From Desulfopila aestuarii DSM 18488 (GTDB lineage Bacteria; Desulfobacterota; Desulfobulbia; Desulfobulbales; Desulfocapsaceae): a stretch of DNA of 64,000 bases. The notes below the pieces were generated by a model. It ran no database searches and was not told where the DNA came from. It was given only the letters and a program-made list of their open reading frames with translations. Of the stretch, positions 46,625 through 57,188 are shown piece after piece. The translations under genes were made by a program, and so were the position numbers. The stretch is from the NCBI GenBank assembly GCA_945863875.1, contig CAMBBS010000019.1, forward strand, positions 1 through 64,000, written 5' to 3'. How positions within the stretch are numbered: the stretch's first letter is position 1; each line of letters opens with the position of its first letter.

Positions 46625-47905
46625 TTATTCCTGTTCTTTCCAGACTCTTGCCCCAAGCCCGGTAAGTTTATCAACTAAATTTTCATAGCCCCGTTCTAAA
46701 TGATAGATACGCGAGATTTCCGTACGACCGGAGGCAGCCAGGCCGGCAATGACCAGCGAAGAACTGGCGCGAAGATCGGTGGCCATGACCTGTGCACCGC
46801 TCAAACCGCTCATCCCCCGACCGGTGACAACGGCAAAGTGGCCATCAACTTTGATCCTGGCACCCATTCTATGCAATTCCGCCACGTGCATGAAACGGTT
46901 TTCAAAGATCGTTTCGTTAATGACACAGGTGTCGGAACTCAGGGACATGAGGGCCATAAACTGTGCCTGCAAATCCGTCGGGTAGCCTGGATAGGGCATT
47001 GTCTTGATATCGACATTGCCCAGCCGTTGCTGTTTATCTTCCCGTTTTGGCCAGTCGAGGCTGATGGTCGACTCGGTTTCGCTAATCCTCAGTCCGACAT
47101 CACGAAGCTTTTCGAGAAGTGAAGGCAGATGGGCGGGGTTGCAGTTGGTCACGGTTCCAGCCCCTCCGGTTGCCGCAAGGGCAATAAGATAGGTGCCGGT
47201 TTCGATTCGATCGGGAATTATCGCACAATCTGCCGGCGAGAGAGAAGAGACGCCATGAACGGTTAATCTATCCGTGTCCCTGCCTTCAATGTTTGCCCCC
47301 ATGCCATTCAACATGTCAACGAGATTACCGATCTCTGGTTCTTTTGCGGCATTTTTTAAAACCGTCGTCCCCTCGGCGAGAACCGATGCCATGAGGAGGT
47401 TTTCCGTACCGGTAACCGAAGGAATATCAAAGTAAATGACATCGCCGCGCATTGGTCCTTCGATAGCGGCATCGACATAGCCGCCCTCCAGTTTACAGGT
47501 GACCCCTAAGCGTTCCAAGCCCATTATATGAAAATTAATTGGCCTCGCACCGATGGCGCAGCCCCCCGGCAGCGAAACCTTGGCCTTGCCGAACCTCGCC
47601 AGAAGTGGCCCTAGAACAAGCACCGACGCCCGCATTGTTTTTACCAGCTCATAAGGAGCCTCGGTATGGAGAATGTCCGTGGTATCCAAAACCAGCACAT
47701 TCCCGGTTCGTTCACTTTTTACGCCGAGATTTGCCAGAAGGCGTATAAAGGTGCGGGTATCACGCAAGTCAGGCATATTACGTAAAATATGTCTTCCTGG
47801 AGAGAGTAATGTTGCAGCCATGAGAGGCAGGGCTGCATTTTTCGCACCGCTGATTTTCACCTCACCGTACAGTGGCCTGCCACCTTCAATAATCAGTTTT
47901 TCCAT
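46625..47905 (-). CDS. murA: UDP-N-acetylglucosamine 1-carboxyvinyltransferase
   Basis: First committed enzyme of peptidoglycan synthesis. The 426-residue protein starts [16 protein letters not shown], has [13 protein letters not shown] (K22), and carries the catalytic cysteine C116 in [11 protein letters not shown], so it should be sensitive to fosfomycin. It lies 19 bp after prmC in the same direction. Confidence 0.97.
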   Translation of the reverse strand: MEKLIIEGGRPLYGEVKISGAKNAALPLMAATLLSPGRHILRNMPDLRDTRTFIRLLANLGVKSERTGNVLVLDTTDILHTEAPYELVKTMRASVLVLGPLLARFGKAKVSLPGGCAIGARPINFHIMGLERLGVTCKLEGGYVDAAIEGPMRGDVIYFDIPSVTGTENLLMASVLAEGTTVLKNAAKEPEIGNLVDMLNGMGANIEGRDTDRLTVHGVSSLSPADCAIIPDRIETGTYLIALAATGGAGTVTNCNPAHLPSLLEKLRDVGLRISETESTISLDWPKREDKQQRLGNVDIKTMPYPGYPTDLQAQFMALMSLSSDTCVINETIFENRFMHVAELHRMGARIKVDGHFAVVTGRGMSGLSGAQVMATDLRASSSLVIAGLAASGRTEISRIYHLERGYENLVDKLTGLGARVWKEQE

Positions 47906-47924
47906 TGTCTAGAATATCCTCTTT

Positions 47925-48797
47925 TCATTGGGCCAGCCTGGCGTGGACAACCCGATCACGACCAGCATAATCGACAAGTATCTCAACCTGCTGAAAACAC
48001 GACCGACCTGCTCCATTTCTCAGAAACATTTTTTTGACCGCCTCACCCTGATCTGCCCCTATCTCGATAAAACAGTCCCCCCCCGGACAGAGAACCATCG
48101 GTAATCCGTTACAGATTTCTGCTATACGTTCAAGTCCATCTCTTCCGCCATCAAGGGCCAGATGTGGTTCATAGGCCTCGACTTCCGGCATGAGATTCTG
48201 CGCAAGGTCAACATCGCTCACATAGGGTGGATTGGAAACAATCAGGGAAAATTGGCCGTGGCCGGCAAAGGGGGAGAGAAGATCTCCCTGAACGAGTATC
48301 GGTACAACATCAAGATGATGCCTCTGGGCGTTTTTCCTGGTCATCTCCAGGGCCGCTCTGGAAATATCCGAGGCGAATATCGTCTTACCCGTCTCAAGGC
48401 TGAGCACGGTGGCAATCACGCCACTGCCGCAACAGAGATCAAGAATATATCCTTTTTGAAAATTTTCCGGATCGGTGAGAGCAAAAACGCGGTCGAGAAG
48501 AAATTCCGTCTCCGGCCGGGGAATAAGCACATCCGGACTGACGTAAAAGGGCAAAGACCAAAATTCTTGTTCACCAAGGATATAGGCGATTGGTTCTCGT
48601 TTTTTCCTGCGTAGAAGAAGCAGCCGATAGCTTTGCTGAATGTTCTGATCGACCTCGGCTTCACTTTCGAGGAAAATCTCCGTTCTCCTTTTTCCGGTAC
48701 AGTGCTGCAGAAGAAGACGGGCATCAAGTGGCGCTTCCGGCACCCCGGCAGCGTGCAACTCCATCTCGCCGCAGTGAAGCAGTTCTCTCAACCGCAT
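47925..48797 (-). CDS. prmC: Peptide chain release factor N5-glutamine methyltransferase
   Basis: Methylates the GGQ glutamine of release factors. The 290-residue protein has the SAM motif LDLCCGSGVIATVL and the substrate motif SNPPYVSD, with an N-terminal helical domain. It lies between prfA, which encodes its substrate, and murA, a common arrangement. Confidence 0.95.
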   Translation of the reverse strand: MRLRELLHCGEMELHAAGVPEAPLDARLLLQHCTGKRRTEIFLESEAEVDQNIQQSYRLLLLRRKKREPIAYILGEQEFWSLPFYVSPDVLIPRPETEFLLDRVFALTDPENFQKGYILDLCCGSGVIATVLSLETGKTIFASDISRAALEMTRKNAQRHHLDVVPILVQGDLLSPFAGHGQFSLIVSNPPYVSDVDLAQNLMPEVEAYEPHLALDGGRDGLERIAEICNGLPMVLCPGGDCFIEIGADQGEAVKKMFLRNGAGRSCFQQVEILVDYAGRDRVVHARLAQ

Positions 48798-48864
48798 TGC
48801 ATAGAGAGGTAATGAAGTTGCAGATCAGTCACCGGACGAAATATAAAATATTGCTGCATGGCAC

Positions 48865-49935
48865 TTATTGGATAGCCTTAAGTTTTTCGGCCTGATCATG
48901 GGTAATCAGAGGGTAAATGACATCTTCAAGCTTGCCGCTGATTATAGCATCGAGCTTATACAGGGTGAGGTTTATGCGATGATCGGTCATTCGGCCCTGG
49001 GGAAAGTTGTAGGTGCGAATTCGCTGACTTCTATCACCACTGCCGATCTGGCTTTTTCGGCTCTCGGAAATTTTATCATGACGTTCCTGTTCCAGCTTAT
49101 CCAGCAGACGGGCTCGAAGGACGGTCAAGGCTTTGGCCTTGTTTTTATGCTGCGACTTTTCATCCTGGCAAATAACCACCAGTCCACTGGGCAGATGCGT
49201 TACCCGCACAGCCGAGTCGGTAGTATTTACCGACTGCCCCCCCGGACCGGAGGAGCGGAACACATCAAATTTCAGCTCATGCATGTCGATTTTCAGATCC
49301 ACTTCATCAGCTTCGGGCAAAATTGCCACGGTTACCGCCGAGGTGTGAATCCGCCCCTGTGTTTCCGTCTCAGGGACTCTTTGCACCCGATGGACGCCGC
49401 TCTCGTACTTCAGTTTTGAATAGACCTGCTCGCCGCTTATCAGGGCAATAATCTCCTTAAATCCCCCTATTCCAAGCGGATTTGAGCTCATGACCTCAAC
49501 CTTCCAGCCCATTTCTTCGGCGAAACGGGAATACATGCGAAAGAGATCGCCGGCAAAGAGTGCCGCTTCGTCCCCCCCTGTACCGGCCCGAATTTCAAGA
49601 AAAGTATTTCTATCGTCATTGGGATCTTTTGGCAGGAGAATGATTTTCATCTCCTGGTCCAGTTTTTTTTCCTTGGCCGCCAGTTCTTCAAGCTCCGCTT
49701 TAGCCAGTTCTTTCAGCTCCTGATCTTCATCCTCATCATGGATGATTTTTCTATTATCTTCGATATCGCCCTGAACTTTCATATATTCCAAATATTTTTC
49801 GTTCAGTCTGGTCAGATTGGAATGTTCCCGGACAACTTTTTGATATTCCTTCTGATCACTTACCAGCTGAGGATCAGACAACCGGCCTTCCAGATGAGAA
49901 ATTTTGTCTTCAAGATCAGCAAATTTTTCAAACAT
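48865..49935 (-). CDS. prfA: Peptide chain release factor 1
   Basis: Reads UAA and UAG. The 356-residue protein has the GGQ motif in GPGGQSVN near residue 230 and the RF1-type stretch [13 protein letters not shown]; it lacks the SPF region of RF2. RF1 does not read UGA, which matters here because a UGA is proposed to encode selenocysteine elsewhere in the window. No terminator lies between it and prmC. Confidence 0.97.
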   Translation of the reverse strand: MFEKFADLEDKISHLEGRLSDPQLVSDQKEYQKVVREHSNLTRLNEKYLEYMKVQGDIEDNRKIIHDEDEDQELKELAKAELEELAAKEKKLDQEMKIILLPKDPNDDRNTFLEIRAGTGGDEAALFAGDLFRMYSRFAEEMGWKVEVMSSNPLGIGGFKEIIALISGEQVYSKLKYESGVHRVQRVPETETQGRIHTSAVTVAILPEADEVDLKIDMHELKFDVFRSSGPGGQSVNTTDSAVRVTHLPSGLVVICQDEKSQHKNKAKALTVLRARLLDKLEQERHDKISESRKSQIGSGDRSQRIRTYNFPQGRMTDHRINLTLYKLDAIISGKLEDVIYPLITHDQAEKLKAIQ

Positions 49936-49954
49936 AGCGTTTAATCGGGGGAAG

Positions 49955-49995
49955 AAAGAAAAAAGTCCACAACCATGGCAAGCATCGTTGTGGAC
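49955..49995 (-). terminator. Intrinsic terminator after rpmE
   Basis: On the minus strand, GTCCACAAC (49995-49987) pairs with GTTGTGGAC (49973-49965) around a 13-base loop and is followed by six T. It lies between rpmE and prfA, so prfA needs its own promoter or read-through. Confidence 0.85.
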
Positions 49996-50050
49996 AGATG
50001 GGAAAATTCGGTAGTCGGGGATGGACTCCGACAGGGAAAAAATGTCGAAA

Positions 50051-50278
50051 TTAAGCCTTGTCCTTCTCTAACTTGGCATAATGATTTGCATAACGCTGCT
50101 TGAATTTTTCAATACGACCTGCGGAATCGATGAGTTTCTGCTTACCGGTGAAAAACGGGTGACAGGCAGAGCAGATCTCAACCTTCATCTCTTTCATTAC
50201 CGTCCCCAGCTCAACTTCATTGCCGCAGGCACAGGTTGCGGTAATTTTATGATATTCCGGATGTATACCTTCTTTCAT
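50051..50278 (-). CDS. rpmE: 50S ribosomal protein L31
   Basis: A 75-residue protein with the four zinc cysteines of the zinc-binding L31 form (TCACG near 16-18 and CSACHPF near 37-40). The start has a strong GGAGGA site. The order rho-rpmE-prfA-prmC is common in Deltaproteobacteria. Confidence 0.96.
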   Translation of the reverse strand: MKEGIHPEYHKITATCACGNEVELGTVMKEMKVEICSACHPFFTGKQKLIDSAGRIEKFKQRYANHYAKLEKDKA

Positions 50279-50394
50279 AGCTATTATTCCTCCAACTCAT
50301 CATGATGAGCGATAATCAATTTATAGTTTTGTTACGATGTTCTCAGGAAACAGGTTCGTTATATTACTCAAACAGCGGATTTTTTCAACATAAA

Positions 50395-50423
50395 TTGACA
50401 GGGCCTCAGCAATGCCCTGTCAA
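50395..50423 (-). terminator. Terminator after rho
   Basis: A perfect 10-bp stem (50395-50404 with 50414-50423) and a nine-base loop immediately after the rho stop codon, followed on the minus strand by TTTATG. The short T tract makes it moderate. Confidence 0.6.
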
Positions 50424-50427
50424 AAGA

Positions 50428-51678
50428 TCATGTGTTCATAGAGTCCAGGAAGTCTGCATTCGATTTCTGATGTTTCAACTTATCGACCAGAAAATCCATA
50501 CAATCGGCAGGATTCATAGTATTGAGAAGCTTTCTGAGTATCCAGATCCGGTTGAGGGTGTCAGGCTTCATCAACAGCTCTTCCTTTCTGGTCCCGGAGC
50601 GCTTGAGATCGATCGCCGGGAAAATACGCTTGTCGGCCATTTTTCGATCAAGAACCAGCTCCATATTACCAGTTCCCTTGAATTCCTCAAAGATTACTTC
50701 ATCCATGCGGCTTCCTGTTTCGATAAGGGCGGTGGCCAGAATGGTCAGACTGCCCCCCTCTTCAATGTTTCTCGCCGCACCAAAGAAGCGTTTTGGTCTA
50801 TGCAATGCATTGGCCTCGACTCCACCGGAAAGAATCTTGCCGCTGGCTGGCGTCACCGTATTATATGCTCTGGCCAGCCGGGTTATACTATCAAGGAGAA
50901 TGACTACATCTTTTTGGTGTTCCACCAGCCTTTTCGCTTTTTCGATAACCATTTCGGCAACCTGAATATGGCGCTGGGGAGGTTCATCGAAGGTTGAACT
51001 GACCACCTCGGCAGTTTTGACACTCCGGGTCATTTCCGTTACCTCTTCCGGACGTTCATCAATGAGCAGAACGATGAGATACACCTCTTTGTGGTTTCTC
51101 ACAATGGAATTGGCTATTTTCTGCATCAGCACGGTCTTACCGGTTCGGGGGGGAGCAACGATAAGTCCTCGCTGTCCCTTGCCTATCGGCGCAAACAGAT
51201 CCATGATTCTCATGGACATGTTATCCGGCTGCCATTCCAGATTGAAGGCTTCATTTGGATGAAGCGGCGTCAGATTGCCAAACAGTGTCTTCTGTTTAGC
51301 CGCATCCGGTGGATCGAAATTGACACTGTCAACCTTCAAGAGAGCAAAGTATCTCTCCCCTTCTTTTGGCGCTCGGACAAGTCCTTCAATGGTATCCCCG
51401 GTTCGAAGATTCAGTCGACGTATTTGTGAAGGAGAAACATAAATATCGTCAGGCCCCGGCAGATAGTTGTAATCCGGCGCTCGGAGAAAACCGAAACCAT
51501 CTGGTAGGATTTCCAGGACACCACTGCCACGCATTTTTCCGTCTTTGACAGACTGGGCTTTTAATATCGCAAAGATCAGTTCCTGTTTACGTAACGAACT
51601 GTACCCCTCGATCTTTAAAGAACGTGCTAGCTGTACCAATTCACCGATTTTCATCAGTTTGAGTTCCGCCAGATTCAT
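50428..51678 (-). CDS. rho: Transcription termination factor Rho
   Basis: Hexameric RNA helicase. The 416-residue protein has the N-terminal helix bundle and RNA-binding cold-shock-like domain ([14 protein letters not shown]), Walker [10 protein letters not shown] near 180 and Walker [17 protein letters not shown]. The length is the compact, standard form with no insertion. Its leader of about 440 bases has no gene. Confidence 0.97.
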   Translation of the reverse strand: MNLAELKLMKIGELVQLARSLKIEGYSSLRKQELIFAILKAQSVKDGKMRGSGVLEILPDGFGFLRAPDYNYLPGPDDIYVSPSQIRRLNLRTGDTIEGLVRAPKEGERYFALLKVDSVNFDPPDAAKQKTLFGNLTPLHPNEAFNLEWQPDNMSMRIMDLFAPIGKGQRGLIVAPPRTGKTVLMQKIANSIVRNHKEVYLIVLLIDERPEEVTEMTRSVKTAEVVSSTFDEPPQRHIQVAEMVIEKAKRLVEHQKDVVILLDSITRLARAYNTVTPASGKILSGGVEANALHRPKRFFGAARNIEEGGSLTILATALIETGSRMDEVIFEEFKGTGNMELVLDRKMADKRIFPAIDLKRSGTRKEELLMKPDTLNRIWILRKLLNTMNPADCMDFLVDKLKHQKSNADFLDSMNT

Positions 51679-52118
51679 TAATCTTCTTCTCCTTTGTGGG
51701 ATTATTGGCAGGATATTCGGGATTTACCAATTGTAAGGCTCATCCTGCGGACGAGATGTACAATATTGCCGGTGTAGGTTATATTTTGTCTGTCATGTCT
51801 GCGCATTGGGAAAATACCGAAGCCCAGTCAACAGCAAGTGAAATCATGGCTGGTTGTCAAGAAACTATTTTGAGCTTTTTCGTCGCTTAGATTAAAAAAC
51901 AGAGTGGAAAAATGGCCAGATCTGTGGAGACTCCACACCAGATAAATCTGCAGATCTTCATGACACCATCGTCGGAACAATCTGTTCCAGGGTGATTTTA
52001 ACGGGATCCAAAGAAACGATTTAGCAATGAAAGGCATTTGAATTTCAAAATCATCGTCTCTTTTATACGTTTTCAGCTCTGTACTGTCAAGCTATTTAGG
52101 TCGATTATCATTGAATAA
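51679..52118 (-). other. Long untranslated region upstream of rho
   Basis: About 440 bases with no credible gene. On the minus strand a TTGACA is seen at about 51860, but no matching -10 box at standard spacing. The AAGGAG site of rho lies just before its start. Rho genes in other bacteria control themselves by termination in the leader; this length would allow that, but it is not shown here. Confidence 0.4.
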
Positions 52119-52721
52119 CTAGACTTTTGACTTTCTGGAAAGCTTTTTCGATAGCCAGGCGATCTGCTGCACCGTACTGACAAATGTGCCGGAATTGTCG
52201 ATTATAAAATCGGCGTAATGCCGTTTTTTATCAATGGACATCTGACTCCGCATGATCTGCTTGATTTCCTCGACAGCCAATCCGTTTCGCGCCCTCACCC
52301 TTTCTATACAAATTTTTTCAGGCACATAGACAACCACAGAGGCATCAAATTCATCCTGCCAGCCGACCTCGTAAAGTAAAGGAACCTCCACGACGAGGAT
52401 TTTTCCGCGGCGCCTGCACTCTTTGCAATAAGAGGAGACTTCCCTCTGAACGAGTGGATGAAGAATCCTTTCCAGTTGAGTTCGGAGTTGTTCATCCTGA
52501 AAAACAGCCAGCCGCAGGGCCTGACGATCGATGGTGTTATCGCTCTGGTTGAACTTTTTACCGAAAGTTCGACGAAAGTCTTCAAACCCCTCGGTCCCAG
52601 GTAACATTTGCCGGCGGCACAGTTGATCTGTATCGAGCAGCTCGGTTTCGAGTGCCGCAGCAAGAATTTTTGATACAGTCGATTTCCCGGTTCCTAAACT
52701 ACCGGTTACGGCAATATTCAC
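52119..52721 (-). CDS. coaE: Dephospho-CoA kinase
   Basis: Last step of coenzyme A synthesis. About 200 residues with the P-loop GSLGTGKST at the N-terminus, LDTDQLCR and VVEVPLLYEVGW. The GTG at 52721 is chosen: it starts two bases after the rluD stop and has GGGGGA just in front. The open frame continues upstream into rluD without a good site. Confidence 0.93.
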   Translation of the reverse strand: MNIAVTGSLGTGKSTVSKILAAALETELLDTDQLCRRQMLPGTEGFEDFRRTFGKKFNQSDNTIDRQALRLAVFQDEQLRTQLERILHPLVQREVSSYCKECRRRGKILVVEVPLLYEVGWQDEFDASVVVYVPEKICIERVRARNGLAVEEIKQIMRSQMSIDKKRHYADFIIDNSGTFVSTVQQIAWLSKKLSRKSKV

Positions 52722-52723
52722 TT

Positions 52724-53698
52724 TTATTCCCCCACGGCATCGGACCACCCGAGGTCACGGAGGATCTGACGGAAATCCGGCCATAATCCGGCGCTTTTAT
52801 CAATAAGAACCCCTGTAATCGGGTGATGAAAAATCAACCGCGACGCATGCAGAAGCTGCCGTGGAAAAAGGCTGTTGTCTTTTCCTGGGCCATATACCTT
52901 ATCGCCGACGACAGGACAACCGAGGTGGGCCATGTGAACCCTGATCTGATGCGTTCGGCCAGTCTCAATCACAATTTTCACCAGACTGTATCTGTTCTCC
53001 AAAACGTCGACAACCTGCCAGGAACTGACGGCATGTTTTCCTCCGGTAACCCGCACGGCCATTTTCTGGCGCTGCACCGGATGACGCCCGATTGAGGCGA
53101 CAATTCGCCCGGTTTTCTCCTTGAGCACGCCATGAACCAGCGTCAGATATTCCTTCTGCAACCGTCGGTTTTTAAAGCCGTCCACCAGCAATTGATGCAC
53201 ACTGTCGGTTTTGGCAATGACCATTATACCGGAGGTATCCTTGTCGAGCCGGTGGACGATGCCAGGCCGCAGTGTGTCTCCGGCATCGGCAATTGATTGG
53301 CAATGATGCACCAGTCCGTTGACAAGAGTTCCATGATGGTTGCCGCTGCCAGGATGCACAACAAGTCCGGGAGGTTTTGACAGAAGCAGCAGTGCGTCGT
53401 CTTCATAGAGGATCGGGAAGTGAATTTTTTCAGGAAGAACATCGATCGCTGGTTTGCTTTCGATAGAACCGGTCAACGTCTCATCTTCTTTAAGACGATA
53501 GCTGCTCTTTTTTTGTACATTATCAACGAAAATCAATCCGTTCCGGATTGAAGAAATGATCAGATTTCTGGATACTGCAGGAAGATAATGGGAAAGGAAC
53601 TGATCCAGGCGCATCCCCGTCAGTCCAGCATCAATCGTCACCTGAAAATGGTCGCCCGACCTTCTGGATCTGCCCGGAGCTGCTTCTTTAGAATCCAT
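52724..53698 (-). CDS. rluD: 23S rRNA pseudouridine synthase RluD family
   Basis: A 324-residue enzyme with an N-terminal S4 RNA-binding domain (MRLDQFLSHYLP...SRNLIISSIRNGLIFVD) and the catalytic aspartate in HRLDKDTSGIMV near residue 155, followed by the GRTHQIRVH segment. The RluD/RluC/RluA branch is clear; the exact target sites are inferred. coaE begins two bases after its stop. Confidence 0.93.
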   Translation of the reverse strand: MDSKEAAPGRSRRSGDHFQVTIDAGLTGMRLDQFLSHYLPAVSRNLIISSIRNGLIFVDNVQKKSSYRLKEDETLTGSIESKPAIDVLPEKIHFPILYEDDALLLLSKPPGLVVHPGSGNHHGTLVNGLVHHCQSIADAGDTLRPGIVHRLDKDTSGIMVIAKTDSVHQLLVDGFKNRRLQKEYLTLVHGVLKEKTGRIVASIGRHPVQRQKMAVRVTGGKHAVSSWQVVDVLENRYSLVKIVIETGRTHQIRVHMAHLGCPVVGDKVYGPGKDNSLFPRQLLHASRLIFHHPITGVLIDKSAGLWPDFRQILRDLGWSDAVGE

Positions 53699-53751
53699 AC
53701 AATTGCGCCTGCAACGGCTGTCGTGGAAAAAACAGGGCGCGTGCTCTGTCG

Positions 53752-54231
53752 TTAGGAGAAAATAGCGTCAATGGTTTTGCTGACACTGGCTTCTTCTGTA
53801 TTTTGCGCCAGAGACAATTCTTTGACAATAAGGTTTTTAGCCGTGTCCAGCATCTTTCTCTCACCATAACTCAGATCCTTGTCTACGCTGAGCAGAAAGA
53901 GATCACGAAGCACTATCGCCACCTCATGAACAGAGCCGGTTTTAATTTTTTCCATATAATCACGATAGCGCCGGTTCCATGTCTGCGTTCCTAACTCTAC
54001 AGAACGGTCGGCAAGGATATCGAGAACATTTCGCACCTCACTTTTACCGACAATTGCCCGCAAACCAACATTTTTACTGCTGGCGGTGGGAATCATGATC
54101 CTCATGCTGTTATCCAAAATCTCCAGGATATAGAATGATTGATCAATTCCTCCAATAGTTTTAGTTTCGACAGCTTTGATAACGCCAACGCCATGGGCCG
54201 GATAAACTGCCATATCACCTTCAGTAAACAC
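53752..54231 (-). CDS. carD: CarD/CdnL-like RNA polymerase-binding regulator
   Basis: About 159 residues. The N-terminal RNA polymerase-interacting domain (VYPAHGVGVIKAVE...YILEI) and the helical C-terminal domain with WNRRYRDYMEK are both complete. CarD/CdnL proteins stabilise open complexes, often at rRNA and growth-related promoters. The GTG at 54231 has AAAGGAG eight bases upstream; the open frame above it adds an unlikely hydrophobic start. Confidence 0.92.
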   Translation of the reverse strand: MFTEGDMAVYPAHGVGVIKAVETKTIGGIDQSFYILEILDNSMRIMIPTASSKNVGLRAIVGKSEVRNVLDILADRSVELGTQTWNRRYRDYMEKIKTGSVHEVAIVLRDLFLLSVDKDLSYGERKMLDTAKNLIVKELSLAQNTEEASVSKTIDAIFS

Positions 54232-54544
54232 AGGTATCTCCTTTAAAAACAACGCCTTGCACAAGGCCGCAAAAGATAGACAAAAGAAGTACAAGACACA
54301 ACGCAGTTATTTGCCATACAAGGGGAAGCTTCGGATTATTAAAGGTATCTTGTTAAAGGTATCTTACTTTTATCCGGAATTTTGATATTTTGCTGCAGCG
54401 GATGTTCCTGTTTAGTAACCAAATTCGGACTTCAAGAAATGACTATAACACATTTCTCGCGCAATTACCGTACCTTTTTCATTTTGGACAGATAATCGCC
54501 CCAGAGACCGCAGAAAGGCGAGAGAAACGCTAGGGAGGATACTT
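54232..54544. other. Gene-free region between pth and carD
   Basis: About 310 bases without a gene. It includes a 14-bp direct tandem repeat at 54339-54366. The promoter of carD is expected near the left part. Confidence 0.4.
54339..54366. repeat. Tandem 14-bp direct repeat
   Basis: TTAAAGGTATCTTG is followed directly by TTAAAGGTATCTTA, two copies with one difference at the last base. It lies upstream of carD and could be a regulator-binding repeat or a chance duplication. Confidence 0.6.
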
Positions 54545-55138
54545 CTACTTCAGGCCATTGAGGAGATTCATGGCTTTGGCGGGCCCCCCCTGCAGGAAGA
54601 GACGAATGCCGTTTTCTAAACTGTCGTATCGAGACTGTAAAATCTCCAACTCACCCGCCGGGAAGCCGCTTAACACGTATTTATCAACGGGAAAATCCGC
54701 ATGGACTAACCCACTTCCCGGCCTGCCGATGCCTATTTTCAGACGGTAAAACTCCTTCGTTCCCAGCATTTCCACCAAGGATTTTATGCCATTATGGCCC
54801 CCCGCCCCGCCACCTTTGACGAGTTTCACCCGTCCAGGCGCCATATCCAGGTCATCGTGAATCACCAGTAATTGTTCCGGAGCAATCTTGTAAAAACGAA
54901 AAAATTGCATTACAGCTTTCCCGCTGCGGTTCATAAAAGTTACCGGCTTGACAAGATGGACCTTTTCTTCGTTGACTGCCAGAGAAAGGTACTGGGCATG
55001 CCATTTTTCCTGAAAAATGGCCGAACCCCATCTTCTTGCCAGTTCATCGACTATGAAAAAGCCAACATTATGCCTGGTGGAACAATATTGTTCCCCGGGA
55101 TTGCCTAATCCAACAATGATATAATCTTTCTTTTCCAT
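54545..55138 (-). CDS. pth: Peptidyl-tRNA hydrolase
   Basis: Recycles peptidyl-tRNA. The 197-residue protein begins KDYIIVGLGNPGEQYCSTRHNVGF with the catalytic His in RHNVG, and has the HDDLDMAPGRVKLVKGGGAGGHNG stretch in two parts. The ATG at 55138 gives the family length; the frame is open 45 codons further but that part includes a C10 homopolymer and has no family match. It follows rplY in the same direction. Confidence 0.95.
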   Translation of the reverse strand: MEKKDYIIVGLGNPGEQYCSTRHNVGFFIVDELARRWGSAIFQEKWHAQYLSLAVNEEKVHLVKPVTFMNRSGKAVMQFFRFYKIAPEQLLVIHDDLDMAPGRVKLVKGGGAGGHNGIKSLVEMLGTKEFYRLKIGIGRPGSGLVHADFPVDKYVLSGFPAGELEILQSRYDSLENGIRLFLQGGPAKAMNLLNGLK

Positions 55139-55271
55139 GCGTCGTGCATCGGTAACCCGATTAAACGGGAAATAGGTTGCTGCTCTTTTCATTCCCCCTT
55201 GGGGGGGGGGAGAAGTGCCATGACGAAATTTTTCACAGAAATTAAGCAAAATCCTCGAGGCATTAAATAGC

Positions 55272-55307
55272 AAGAGGTCCGGAAAAAATATATTTTCCAG
55301 ACCTCTT
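55272..55307 (-). terminator. Hairpin after rplY
   Basis: A 15-bp inverted repeat with one mismatch (55272-55286 with 55293-55307), 70 bases past the rplY stop on the minus strand. Only a weak T tract follows, so it may attenuate and not fully stop transcription into pth. Confidence 0.5.
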
Positions 55308-55377
55308 AGAAACTTCGCTATGAAACCGTGCCCCGAGCAAGGATCGGCCGGGACCGGCTACCGCTTTTCCCGGGGAC

Positions 55378-55995
55378 TTATTTTTTTGACTTTTTCACAT
55401 CTTTGCCAGCTTTGCCAACCGGTTCTTCAACTTTTTCACCGCCAGGCTTGATAATAGATACAGCCACCGTGTCAGGATCGGTCAACATTTTTACGTTCTC
55501 AGGAAGACCGAGGGATGCACATTGCATTTGATCCCCTATGGCCATAGATGCCACATTAACTATACATTCATCAGGAATATCGAGAGGTTTCCCCTGAAGA
55601 ACGACCTTGGTGCAACCAACGATCATGTGCCCGCCGAGGTCAACGCCTTTGGCTTTGCCCTGTAAAATGATCGGTACGCTGAAGGCACGTTCCTTCCCGA
55701 GGTCAATTTCACAAAAATCGACATGGATAAGCGTATCGCGGACAGGGTCGGTCTGCACTTCACCAACCATAACGCTCTTGTCCCCGGCACCATCCACCTT
55801 AAGGGTAACAATGGTATTTTTACGGTAAAATTCGAGCAGCTGGGCCATAAGTGTTTTGGTGTCCAGCTGGAGGTTCTGCGCCTCAGCGCCCCTACCGTAT
55901 ACCACAGCAGGAGTAATTCCCTGCATACGCAGCTGACGCATGGGCCCCTTACCGGAAGTATTTCTAACAGAAGCGGATATTTCAACCTGAAGCAT
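55378..55995 (-). CDS. rplY: 50S ribosomal protein L25 (CTC family)
   Basis: Binds 5S rRNA. The 205-residue protein is the long CTC/TL5 form: an N-terminal L25 domain (VRNTSGKGPMRQLRMQGITPAVVYG) and a C-terminal beta domain (VDLGGHMIVGCTKVV...DIPDECIVNVASMAIGDQ). A Lys-rich tail ends it. The start has a GGAGGA site. It lies between prs and pth. Confidence 0.95.
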   Translation of the reverse strand: MLQVEISASVRNTSGKGPMRQLRMQGITPAVVYGRGAEAQNLQLDTKTLMAQLLEFYRKNTIVTLKVDGAGDKSVMVGEVQTDPVRDTLIHVDFCEIDLGKERAFSVPIILQGKAKGVDLGGHMIVGCTKVVLQGKPLDIPDECIVNVASMAIGDQMQCASLGLPENVKMLTDPDTVAVSIIKPGGEKVEEPVGKAGKDVKKSKK

Positions 55996-56081
55996 TTTTC
56001 CTCCTTTGCCAAACAGTCGTTACTACAGTAATGTACATCGACCGAGCAGAATATGATAAATTTTAAACTTAAAGAGTCTTA

Positions 56082-56110
56082 GAAATGCTTTTCTTTCAAA
56101 AAAGCATTTC
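56082..56110. other. Perfect hairpin between prs and rplY
   Basis: An 11-bp perfect inverted repeat (56082-56092 with 56100-56110) with a seven-base loop. No T tract follows on either strand, so it looks more like an RNA-processing or attenuation structure than a full terminator. Confidence 0.45.
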
Positions 56111-56213
56111 AAGCAGATACTTACACCCCCTCGGGCAGACGATAGCCGCCAAGGAGATGCTGCAGATCATCCCGGATACCGGGGTTACAATTCTGGTTAT
56201 ATTCTATCGTCAG

Positions 56214-57155
56214 CTAAACGAACAATGAACTGACGGAATCTTCATTATGGATTCTGCTTATCGCGTCGGCGAGCAGTTCCGAGACGGAAAGCACCTTGAT
56301 CTTACCACACTCTTTTGCCTCCCTTCGCAACGGGATCGAGTTGGTAACAACCAGGGACTTCAAGTCGGAACTTTTCAGCCGCTCAATAGCCGGACCGGAG
56401 AGAACCGGATGTGAGCAGCAGGCATGCACCTCTTTCGCACCATTTTCCAAGAGTGTTTTCGCGCCCGCGCACAAGGTACCGGCCGTATCGACCATATCAT
56501 CCATCAAAATCGCCGTTTTTCCCTTTACATCACCAATGACATGCATTGCTTCGCATTCATTCGGCTTGTCCCGGCGCTTGTCAATGATCGCCAGACCGGA
56601 ATTGAGCCTCTTCGCAAAGGCCCGGGTTCGTTCAACGCCACCGGCATCGGGAGAAACCATAATAACGTTATCGTCAAAAGATTCCTGGATGTATTTAAGG
56701 AGTACCGGAGCAGCATAGAGATGATCGACGGGAATGTTGAAAAATCCACCGATTTGTCCGGCGTGCAGATCCATACAGAGTACTCGCCGTACGCCCACCG
56801 CCATTAACATTTCCGCCACAACCTTCGCGGTAATCGGCACCCGGGGAGCATTTTTTCTGTCCTGCCGGGCGTAGCCGTAATAGGGCAGTACAGCGGTAAT
56901 TCTTCTCGCTGACGCTCTCCTGAGAGCATCGACCATAATGACCAGTTCCATCAGGTTATCGTTCACCGGGGTACAGGTCGGCTGAACGATGAAGACATCA
57001 GCGCCGCGCACATTCTCTTTTATCTCGACAAATATCTCCCCATCACTGAATTTTCTTACTTCGGCTTCACTGAGGGGCATTTCCAGATAACCGACAATCT
57101 CCTCGGCCATCTTTTTATGCGCATTGCCTGAAAAAATCTTTATATCTCGCATCAT
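56214..57155 (-). CDS. prs: Ribose-phosphate pyrophosphokinase
   Basis: Makes PRPP from ribose 5-phosphate and ATP. The 313-residue protein has [12 protein letters not shown], the catalytic loop region YARQDRK, the metal site DLHAGQI and the PRPP motif [13 protein letters not shown]. It follows tRNA-Gln by 40 bp on the same strand, in an ispE-tRNA-prs-rplY-pth order. Confidence 0.97.
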   Translation of the reverse strand: MMRDIKIFSGNAHKKMAEEIVGYLEMPLSEAEVRKFSDGEIFVEIKENVRGADVFIVQPTCTPVNDNLMELVIMVDALRRASARRITAVLPYYGYARQDRKNAPRVPITAKVVAEMLMAVGVRRVLCMDLHAGQIGGFFNIPVDHLYAAPVLLKYIQESFDDNVIMVSPDAGGVERTRAFAKRLNSGLAIIDKRRDKPNECEAMHVIGDVKGKTAILMDDMVDTAGTLCAGAKTLLENGAKEVHACCSHPVLSGPAIERLKSSDLKSLVVTNSIPLRREAKECGKIKVLSVSELLADAISRIHNEDSVSSLFV

Positions 57156-57188
57156 TTTTCGGTGTATTCGGAATAACGTGAAAACCTA

